Source: JAKFDK01 sp036676195 (lineage in GTDB: Bacteria; Bacillota; Sulfobacillia; Symbiobacteriales; ZC4RG38). Taken from it: a stretch of 64,000 nt of DNA. Where the stretch lies: assembly GCA_036676195.1 (NCBI GenBank), contig JAKFDK010000022.1, positions 62,001 through 126,000 on the forward strand, given 5' to 3'. This document shows, one piece after another, positions 53,201 to 60,300 of the stretch. The notes beneath the pieces are model-generated. The model was not told where the DNA came from. It did no database searches and saw only the letters and a list, made by a program, of their open reading frames with translations. The position numbers and the translations under genes were made by a program. Positions within the stretch are counted from its first letter, which is position 1; each line of letters begins with the position of its first letter.

Positions 53201-54308
53201 CCTGCTCGTCGGCATCGGCCCCCGGCACGCCGGGGGGCGCGCCCGCGGCCGCGGCCAGCTTCAGCCAGCCGCTCTCGTCAAGCCGGGCCAGGTCGGAGAG
53301 CTCCTTGATCTGCCCGGACTTGTGCATCCGCTCCAGCTCCTGCACCAGCGGCAGGTGGTTGCCTGTGAGAGCCCCCAGTTGCAGGGTGCGCTGGATGTCG
53401 GCCACCCGGTTCTTGAACTCGGACTTCTGGGCCAGGCTGTCCCAGAACTCTGCCACGGTGCCCTTGTGTTCGATATAGGCATTGAGGAAGCTCTCGCGCT
53501 GCCTGGCGTTCTTCAGGGTGATGCCCAGGAGGTCGCCGAGCGGGGCGCGGCCCTCCTGGCCGGCGGGCCTCAGGGCAAGCTTCACCGCCAGAGAGCGGAC
53601 CGCGGCGACGATCTCATCTGCCCGGCTGGCCCACTCCGCCGCGGTGATATTCTCGTCGGCGGAGCGGACCAGGGCCCGGTGCAAGGTAGCCGGGCTCTGG
53701 GCCACCAGGGCGGGGGCGGTCGCAGGCAGGCCCTGGCGCACGAGGCCGTAGCAGGCCTCGGCCGGGATTTCCGCTTCTGCCTCCAGCCGGTGGGCGGCGG
53801 CCAGCAGTTGGATGCGGCCGGCATCCCGCCCGGTCTCGGCCGACAGGAAGCTGAAGTCCTGGTGCTCCTCGTCCTCTTTGAGGTCGCCGAGGCTCAGGCC
53901 CTGCAGGAGCGGCTTCAGCTCCGCCACCAGCTCGGCGAACTCCGACGGTCCCCGGTACTCGGCGCCCCCCACCACCAGGTCCACTGTCTCATCCGGCCCG
54001 GCGTTGAACCGGATCGGCGAGCTGGCGGCCACCTGGTTGTTCGGCCCGAACGCCCGGACCAGCAGGTCGGCGCTGCCCTTTTCCGCCCGGTTGAACTGCG
54101 CCGGGCCGTAGTGGATCTCGTACCGCCCGTCGGGGCCGGTGACGGTCTCGCCCAGGAAACCTTCTGCGCGCAGGTCCCGGTCAAAGGCCCGGACCGTGGC
54201 CTTGGACAGCGGTTTGCCGTCAGCGTGGACCAGCCGGCCGTGCACCCGGAACCCACCCTGCGGCTTCTCGGTCTTCAGCCGCGCTTCGTTTGCGCCCTGT
54301 TCGTTCAA
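44292..54308 (-). CDS. Tc toxin A-type component (TcA), very large
   Basis: A 3338-residue protein starting at TTG 54308, seven bases after GGAGGTGA. Residues about 14-110 are a carboxypeptidase-regulatory/transthyretin-like domain (VHGRLVHADGKPLSKATVRA). The VRP1-like part has CSCESCRSVYSPAAYLVDIL near 556. The ABC-toxin region is near 1780 (YAHFLIDVEMEPCMM) and a neuraminidase-like part near 1956. A long helical pore-forming part precedes the C-terminal TcB-binding domain from about 3027 (LPEALFDLDFSGHYMRRLRN). Such proteins form pentameric injection channels. It lacks a signal peptide, as in other Tc toxins, and exceeds the usual TcA size of about 2500. It lies 31 bases after the TcB/TcC gene. 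Confidence 0.92.
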   Translation of the reverse strand: MNEQGANEARLKTEKPQGGFRVHGRLVHADGKPLSKATVRAFDRDLRAEGFLGETVTGPDGRYEIHYGPAQFNRAEKGSADLLVRAFGPNNQVAASSPIRFNAGPDETVDLVVGGAEYRGPSEFAELVAELKPLLQGLSLGDLKEDEEHQDFSFLSAETGRDAGRIQLLAAAHRLEAEAEIPAEACYGLVRQGLPATAPALVAQSPATLHRALVRSADENITAAEWASRADEIVAAVRSLAVKLALRPAGQEGRAPLGDLLGITLKNARQRESFLNAYIEHKGTVAEFWDSLAQKSEFKNRVADIQRTLQLGALTGNHLPLVQELERMHKSGQIKELSDLARLDESGWLKLAAAAGAPPGVPGADADEQAQNYARAMSHLVEDAFPTAFVAARLENDSLPGHADMAAVLKAAPDFNLRSGRITSYLQEHPDAVAGVQNPAAVRRQIQALQRVYRLAPRYGQAGALLKGGVDSAHAIARMGENVFTQQYAMAAGGQAYAKQIYARARHVQAVALQLALEYGTASGKTPTAAVPDEAVAEVEGVPEWSSLFGSLELCSCESCRSVYSPAAYLVDILHFLKDRPSTVAGKGAKEILFMRRADLGEIELTCENTNTPLPYVDLVNEVLEDAVAPPPAFTPYNLPAAAEADLNSRTLSPALQAAFTPPLTPAAVIAVGGQGQPWETDPDWWTIDEPAYTYTIRKESGQVRVVARSRQTRGSAAERAANPQYINGPAYDTLGRAVYPWSLPFHLWTAEARAYLGHLEVPLHQVMETFRAGTRAAILGSAALAREQLGLTAAAADMITGAVTSQPGAAEPGAWNLWGFNRQTLTALDSIPDPSDSTRRITAGNWLNVLKGRVDVFLRQSGLSYTDLLDLLDTYYINPMAGAARTITIVSTDPDHPDTCEAHKLKLQGLDAAAANRIVRFVRLQRALGWSMRDLDRAITAFAPAALNNTFLTQLAHVQRLHAATNLPVARLLGWWANLDTAAYLDHRATGAPRAASVYAQVFRNPATVNPPDPALTEDPADLAGSLSGRSAALCAALGVSAADLALLLADTNVVPDDTLSLDRLSRLSRHAGLARALRLPVRDYLSALRLVSANPFASTTDTHIFMETAERVRESGFTFAELDYLLRHATVPDAPAAPAEEAVAAFLDELRAGLQKVAAENTFRSDADDPAGPTSDPSGDLTRAKLALLDWDPGLVAEAVATLNGAAVYRAPLAALPVGLTLPNAPAVFTAGLAALPGGFTFPAELDGVVAYDAANLRLTAARFLTAAERSLLQAAAAATGHAGLIAAVNTLFQEQDGRQGEISFDAAAGELRFTGPMTNARKNRLDAASANAAYRAAVQALYDAPRRFVSRAMRTFGVRDFSAALAALPAGLNFPASLRRRVYHDGTALHFVGVMREAERDALLALAADGPYQAAVNALYAQPEAVVPAAGAAFLTSAGAGNDAAAMFDAAAEPGDRFLRVLQRLLPYLRRTLSERLAVQAAAEALALEPRAMDALLQTWLASPADPEPNPALRRRCLAELLAPAFAESNPAVKLTAAGFPAQFQTFVKAHKAAVVAARLKLGHRQLTWLFDHGPGAGWLDLNALPVASGQPAAPFAGWLRLAELARLRDGLPQGEKALDQMLAAAASGTKQAWFEVAMRFTQWSQADLETLLGDMTDPTQTGLYAAAFPADYRSERLPARLREAFGLLRRLGMPALQAAELAAGGITQAQARGVRQAVRAKYEEEQWLTLAQPLRDILRGQQRAALADYLVAHGLTDNVTVNSADDLYAHFLIDVEMEPCMMTARIKQAISSVQLFAQRCLMNLEPDVSGSAQTDVKWRQWRWMKNYRVWEANRKVFLYPENWLEPELRDDKSPFFKELENELLQSDLTQETAEEAFLHYLDKLVQVARLDVVAVHHQLEQDETGQPAVDILHVFGRTRGMPQVYYYRRREDGFHWTAWERVDLEITGDHLMAVVWNRRLHLLWPVFTERARAASVTLQDGDLSGHNPGKYWEIKLAWSVLQQGKWQNARISTRAVEVDFTGPENERPDKFIFRTHVDPQNNLYVQVMEPYIIYNHIEYGDNAPAFRFDGFNAEPLQTEGWRDLVRRLTGTQYYRMYLQENVENCLYLPVNYDTPALRRTPGTFQVLPHSDGSAIGKSPLFYQDWRRTFFIEAVPTAVRVKGSVWGTGKVDPGLVFEIPEIYWEELLPFDPRGPVVNPEDPWIMDPTFPTGPGDDPVYDPVGAGMAEVITPMRRMAGTRRYAMSATYRRSGGGYRDRGFGGAAGWHITRMEPRYKFTSFYHPWVPAFVRELNRAGIDGLMQRRLQLLPHEFMPLAPGQPPYVPMDFKTDYEPHLVDHPIVLEPYPTEQLDFADGGYAIYNWELFFHAPLLIADRLSKNQRYEESQRWFHYIFDPTDTSGHPAPEKYWRTLPFHKRTREGYQRERIQYILHLLAAGTDPVQKAALPAQEKADLQSFEDAVARWRKDPFKPHLIARLRTTAYQKNVVMKYIDNLVAWGDQLFRRDTIESINEATQFYIMAADILGRRPEEVPPRASARVQTYNSLEPELDSFSNALVQIEEFVSPSAAGSTGTAPEVTLPSMLYFCVPKNDKLIGYWDTVADRLFKIRHCMNIEGVVRRLPLFEPPIDPGLLVKAAAAGVDIGSVLSDISAGPPNYRFQVLAEKATELCQELKSLGQAMLSALEKRDAERLALLRAQHETALLALIEQVRKFQKDEAEANKAALAESRRSAQTRYHHHLLSLGVPSAGGDRPALVANARHITVQQESGIPIIGYERQELTKMGESNDWHVEASWAEFFASVLHVVPNFNIQPWGIGATFGGSNLGAAASAFANRFQAAATQAGFEAGMAGKLGQYAIRSHDWVLQANMAAREIMQLDKQIVAADLRIQIAARELENHKRQLAQTREVEEFLKDKYTNQELYGWMIGQLATVYFQAYQLAYDMAKRAERAFRHELGLRDSTFIQFGYWDSLKKGLLSGDRLFQDIKRMEAAFLEQHKREYEITKHVSLAQLDPLALVQLRQTGSCTLSLPEALFDLDFSGHYMRRLRNVGVSIPCVTGPYTGVHCTLRLLRSSVRHASTLLGGKYARQEADPRFTDSLGAIQSIVTSRAEEDSGLFETNLNDGRFLPFEGAGAISEWQIELPAAFRQFDYDTITDVILHLRYTAREAGGALGQKAVLELHQSINQFVRTEGQQGLAQIVSLRHVFPTQWHRFLNPPAAAAGDQTLTMALGKDKFPFFLSDRTITIDALELFVKVKPAFAGTVNESTLKLSPAAGTAASAAPAAVAPWRGLLRAAKAPAGAPGNWTLTAWVDPGDGSHEKLVPEAIAEIVVVCRYTVG

Positions 54309-54339
54309 CTACGAGTCACCTCCGTACTGTGGGTCAGGC

Positions 54340-57300
54340 CTAGTGGGGCCTGTCGGCAGCCGGGTCCGGCTCCACCAGGGCGGGCGTGAGAGACGCCCCC
54401 GTGGCGCCGGCGCCCGAGACCACGCTGATGCCGAGCAGTGGGTACTGGACCGACGTATGGAGCAAGATGGGCGAGCGGGCCCAGATCGGCACCGAGATGC
54501 TGCCGGCCTGCAGCACCTGTCCGGCGGTGGTGGTGCAGTTGGGGCCGAGCAACTGCCAGGACTGGCCGGCCACCGCCCCCGGCATGGTATCCGTGGCCAC
54601 CCGCAACGCTGCGGCGCCCTGCTCGGCCGCGACAGGCATGGTGGTGAGCTGGTAGCCCTGGGCGGCCAGGGACTCGGCCGTTGCCCCCCGATAGGGGACC
54701 CAGAGGGCCTCGCCGCCCTCGCCGATCACCAGGTGGAAGAACTGCTGCCGGCCGCCCGCGGTGGTGATGCCGACCACGTTGTGGCCCATCTCCGAGGTGC
54801 CTCTGTGCAGGTAACCCAGGGTGAGGGCGCCGCCCTCTTCGGCTGCGCCGATCAGGGCGCGGCGGGTCAGGCCGACGCCGATCGACGGGCCGACGCCGGC
54901 GACCAGGTCGGTGCCGGTGGCAAACCAGCGGGCAGCCTCGGGGGAGGCGCCCAGGGTATCGGTGGCCACGTGGTGGGCGCCCTGGTAGGTGAGGGTGTGC
55001 TGCACCTGGCCGGTGGCGAGGGTATCCACGCCGGCCGTCGTGGTATCGGCGCCGTGGAAGAGGAGTACGCCGCCCAGGATGACCAGCGCGGCGCCCTTGG
55101 AGACCACCGGCTCCGGGGCAAAGAGCAGGCCCAGGCCGGTGGCCATGGCGGCGCCGCCGGCGTACATCTCCATGCCGCCGCCCACCACCTGGGCCCCGCC
55201 GACCACATTGGTCATGGTGCCGCCGCCCGACCCGCCGCCGCCGGACCCGGCGGCGCTGTCCGACGGAGCGGGGGTGCGGGCCGGTGCGCGCCGCGGCACC
55301 ACCCGCACCGCCTGGGGCGGCGGCGAGGACATGATCCCCGCCGGGTTCTCGGGGGTGCAGGTGGGATACTCGGCATACGACATGCCGGCCTCCTCGTCGT
55401 AGACGCCCTCGGTGCCGGTGGGGTCGTTGAGGGCCGTGGGCCGGTTCTTGACGTAAGCGTATACGTTAGTGCCGTCGGCAAGGCCGTCCGGGTCGCCGCT
55501 GGTCCAGCGGCCGAGCCAGGGGGCGTAGTACCGCTCCCGGTGGTAGTTGAGCCCTGTCTCCTCATCCCGCTCCTCGCCGGTGAACCGGTAGCGCTTGGGC
55601 GCCTCGGTCTGGCTGCGGGCGGCCTGGTACGAGGTGCTGCCGAAGGGGTGGTACTCCTCGTAGGAGATGACCTGCCCCTGGTGGTCCAGCTCCAGGGCGG
55701 CGGAGCCGACGTGGTTGTCGTGCTGGTAGCGGATCAGGCGGGCCGGCGAACCGTCATCGCCCTGGGTGCGGGTCTCCACCAGGGCCACCTTCCGCCGGTC
55801 GTCGGTGACGTGCAGTGTCTCCCGCTCCAGGTCCACGGTCACCCCGTCCCCCTGGTACTCGCGGTAGATCTCCAGCCCGCCCAGGTAGAGCCGCTCGGCC
55901 TTGCGGACAGGCGTCTGCCCGGCCGGAGCCGGCCGGTCGGTCACCTTCCGCACCCGGCGGCCGGCGGCGTCGTATACGTACCAGGTGGTCTCCGGGGAGC
56001 CGCTCGCCACCGCCTGCCTGGCCGAGGCGCGCAGCCGGTCCCGATGGTCCCAGCGGACCAGCGGCAGGTGCGGCAGGGCGGTCATGTTGCCGTGGGGGTC
56101 GTGGGCGTAGGGCTGGACCGGGTCGCTGCTGCCCACCTGGGTGCCGGTCAGCCGGTCGCCGGTCTGGGCGGCGCCCAGCAGGCTGGGGGCGGCGTAGGTG
56201 TAGGCGCGGGTCCAGCCGGGGTGGGCGGGGTCATCCCCCTTGTGGATCATCTGGAGGATGTTGCCCACCGCATCGTAAACGTACTGCTGCGTGTACCGGC
56301 CCAGGGCGTTGCCGTCGCCGGGGTGGGCCAGGCGGACCCGGGGGGCGTCGTCGGCGCCGGTGGGGGCCGGGGGCAGGGGCGCGCCGTCTCCGTCGAGGCC
56401 CAGGTGCTCCCGGCCGGTGGCAGCGGTCAGCCGGCCGACGGCGTCGTAGGTGAAGTCGGCGCTGGGCGCCACCCGCCGGTTACGGAAGTAGACCGTCTGC
56501 TGGGCGTCGTCACGGATATGGGTGACGTTGCCCACCGGGTCGTGGGTGTAGAGCAGGTCCTGGAGCACCGCCCCATCGGCGCTGCGGGTGGTGCGCAGCC
56601 GGGTCAGCCGGAAGGTCTCCGGGTCGTACTCGTACTCGGTGAGCACGCCGCTGGCGTGCTCCACCAGGGTCCGCTGGCCGCGGACGTTGTAGTCGATGTC
56701 GGTGACGAAGCCGGTCACGGCGGCGGCGCCGCGCAGATTGCCCTCGACGCTCTCCAGCAGCCCGGCCTCGTTGTAGGCCGGCCGCAGGACGGTGCCGTCC
56801 GGTGTGGTCAGGACGACGGGCCGGTTGCGGGCATCGTACTCCGTCCGGGCGGTGTAAATCTCCGCCGCCAGCGGCACGGCCCCGGACCAGTCAGGGGCCT
56901 CCCGGTAGCCGGCGGTGAACTGGCGGGTGGTCTCCGCCAGGTTGCCCTTGAAGTCGTAGGCGACATTGGTGACCACCCCGGCCCCGTCGCGGACCCGGTA
57001 GACCTGGCCGCGCAGGTTGGCGGCCTCGGGGTTGGGCAGGCTCTCGCCGTAGACCGTGCGGCCTTCCAGGATCTCCGCCCCGGCGGCGGTGCGCAGGTAA
57101 ACATCCGTGGGCCGCCGGAGGGCGTCAAAGCGGGTGTGCAGGGTGTGGCCGCGGCTGTCCCAGGTGTACATGTCCGCGCCGGCGGCGTTGCGCAGGGTCC
57201 AGCGCTCGCCGGTGTCCATGCCCGCCGCCCTGATGCGGTTGCCCAGCAGGTCGTAGTCGGTGCGCATCACCGCGCGCCCGCGGGCATCTTCCACCCGGCG

Positions 57301-60300
57301 CGGGTAGCCCTCGATGTCCAGGTAGACCCGCGTCGGGTAGTGCTCCTCCACCTGGGCGCCGCCCCGCAGGAAGCGGTTATGCCCCACCACCACGATCGGC
57401 CGGCCCAGCGGGTCCACCCAGGCGGCGGTGGGGGTGCCGGCGTAAACGGCGGCCTTGGCGGCGGCGCCCTGCTCGGGGGCGCCCATCGTCCCGGCCTGCC
57501 GCCGGGCATGCCAGGTGGGCAGGTAGGCAGCCTCGGGCAGGCGGCGGAAGTAATCGCCCACGTCCGGATCGGTGGCCGGGTCAGCCACCAGCACCGTGTC
57601 GCCGGTGTCCCAGGCGTCCTTGCGCCACGGGTCCCAGGTGACCTTCTCCCAGGTGTGGTTGGGGTGCAGGGTGCTCACCACCCGGCCCAGGGGGTCGTAG
57701 AACCGGATGGAGCTCACCCCCACCGCGTGGGCGAACTCGAAGGCGTGGGTGGCGCTGAAGAAGGGCTCGTACTGGCGGACGGGGCTCTCCTTGTTGTTGT
57801 AGATGGTCCAGCCGCTGCCCACCCAGCGCGGGTTCATGCCCCCGCCCGGCTCGGCCTGCACCTTCTTCTGCACCTCGCGCCCAAAGCCGTCGGAGTACGA
57901 GAAGACATGCTGGATCTGGCTCTGCCGGCCAGGCAGCAGGTCGGCGTCATGGGTCTCGCGGGAGAGGCTGCCGACCACCGCCGGCTGCGGCTGGGGGTCG
58001 CTGCGGGTGCGCAGGTAGGCCATGACGTCGTAAACGATCCGGGTCGAGGCCTGCCGGAGCAGGGCCTGGGGGGCGGCCAGCGGGTTCGCCACATGGGCGG
58101 CGACGGCGGCTTCCGGCAGGTCGGCCTCAAAGCCGGCCAGGGAATCGCCCCGGTTTTCCTCGGGCTTGCCCACCACCGCCGTGCCCGCCACCATGCCCAG
58201 GGCGTCGAAGGCCACCACCGACCGGTTGCGGTTGGGGTCCATCACCAGCCGGGGCTGGAGCACCCGGTAATCGTTGCCGGGGACCGTCAGGTTGCCGGCG
58301 GCGTCCCGCTCGCCGGCGGTCACCCGGCCGCCCAGCGGCTCGCGGGTCTCCACGGGCAGGATGTCGTGGGCGTCGTAGGTGACGGTGGTGGTCTGGCCGA
58401 AGGGGTCCCGGTAGCGGCGGGGAATGAAGAAGTGTGCGCGGGCGTAGGCCAGCTCCGGCGGCGGCGTGTCGGCGGCCCCGGGGGAGTAGAACACCTGGCC
58501 GGAGGGGATCCACCAGCAGTCATCCGCGTCGGTGCCGGGGAAGAGGCCGGTGGCCTTGTAATCCTGGCTGCGCAGGTAGCCGCCCTCGGTGCCCAGCATG
58601 GCCGCCGGGTCGGTCAGCAGGTTTTCCGTGATGCCGTCGCGGCGCCGGCGCCGGTAGACCTGCGCCAGCAGCCCGCCGGTGAAGGCCAACTGGTAGGTCT
58701 CGAAGGGCAGGGCCAGCGCCCCGGTCTGGCCCAGGGGCAGCGGGCCGGACAGGTCGTCGTGCCGGTAGAGGGTGCGCAGGTGGTTGACCAGCCGCCGGTG
58801 CGGCTCAGCGGTTGCCGCCCCCGCTGCTTCGAAATCCTCGTAGGGCAGGTCGTGGGCGCCGTCGCCCGCCTGGGCCACCGCCGCCTCCAGCTCGTGAAAC
58901 CGGCAGAGGTTGGTGACATCGGGCAGGGCGGCGGCCGGGGCCACCCGCACCAGTTCGTAGATGCGAGCCTCGCTCTGCAGCGGCGTCCGGTGGGCGTCGG
59001 GACTGTCGATGGCGTTGGTATAGCTGTTCTCCGTCCACGAGATCAGCATCTGCCGCTGCCGGGCCCGGTCGGCCGCGGTCAGGTTCGGGCTGGAATCGTC
59101 GTGCCGGCGGCCGTAGTGGACCTGCACCGACCGGAGAACGTTGCCCCACCCGTCCACCGCCAGGGTGGCGGCGTGGGTCACCCGCGGGTCGGCCGGCTGC
59201 CGGGCGCCCACGGTGTAAAGCTTGCGCTCGTACTGGAAGTCCACCGTCTCCCGGGGATGGGCGTAGAAGACTGCATGCCGGTTTTCGCCCTGCGGCTGCA
59301 GGCGGGCCACGGTATAGTTCCGCTCGGAGACGGTGTACGGCCGGGCCGCCGCCGGGCTGCCGTCCAGGGCGTAGATCTCCTGCCGGAGGATGGAGCCCTT
59401 GAGGGCACGGGCGGCCTCCCGGGCCTCGTCCGGGGTCAGTTCCGGGGTCAGGCCAAAGGGCAGGACCGTATCGTCCAGCAGCATGGCGGCCTGCTGGGCG
59501 GGGGTCAGGCCCGGCTCCTGCCAGTACTCGTCGGCGTACTGGCGGGAGAGGCGGCCGCCCTCCTCATAGGCCCCGGTGTGGAACCAGGTGCGGGTGAGCA
59601 CGGGCGGGATGTGGGAGGCGGCGTCGATGTTGGCCGCGGCGGGGAAGGCGCCGCCGGCGCTGAGGGTGGCGAACTCCTCTGTGTCCCACTGCTCCACCAG
59701 GCCGAAGCCGCGGAACTCCCGCTCGACCCCGTCGAAGTAGCCGTGGTGGTAGGCGTAGCGGGTGACGAAGCGATTGCGGCTGATGCGGTCGAACGTCTCC
59801 ACCCGCTCCACCACGTGCACGGGGAAGGGCAGCCGGGTCAGCCACGGCCGGCCGGCCAGCCGGTCAGCCAGGTAGAACCGGGTGGATGCGGCGTATTGCA
59901 GGTGGGTCTCGGCGCCCAGGTTGTTGACTGCCCGCACCAGCAGGTGCGGCTTGACGCCTCCGGTCAGGTCGATGGCCCGCAGCGCCCGGCGGGCGGCGCC
60001 GGGGATAGGGGTGGACCAGACCAGGCAGGCGGTGCCGTTGCCGAACAGGTCTACCGCCTGCATGTCGGCCAGCCGGTCCGTCTCCAGGGCCACGGGCAGG
60101 TGGGCGGCCGCGCTCCAGCCGTTGCCGGCGTGGTTCACGTACATCCGCACGCCGTCCCGGCCCAGGTAGACGATATCGGCCACGCCGGTGCCGTCGATGT
60201 CCGTCAGCCGGACCCGGTCGGGGTCGTAGAGTTCCGGGTGGTCGAACCAGGGGGCGTTGTCCATCGTCACCATCGGCCCGAACCGGCCGTAGCCCAGGTT

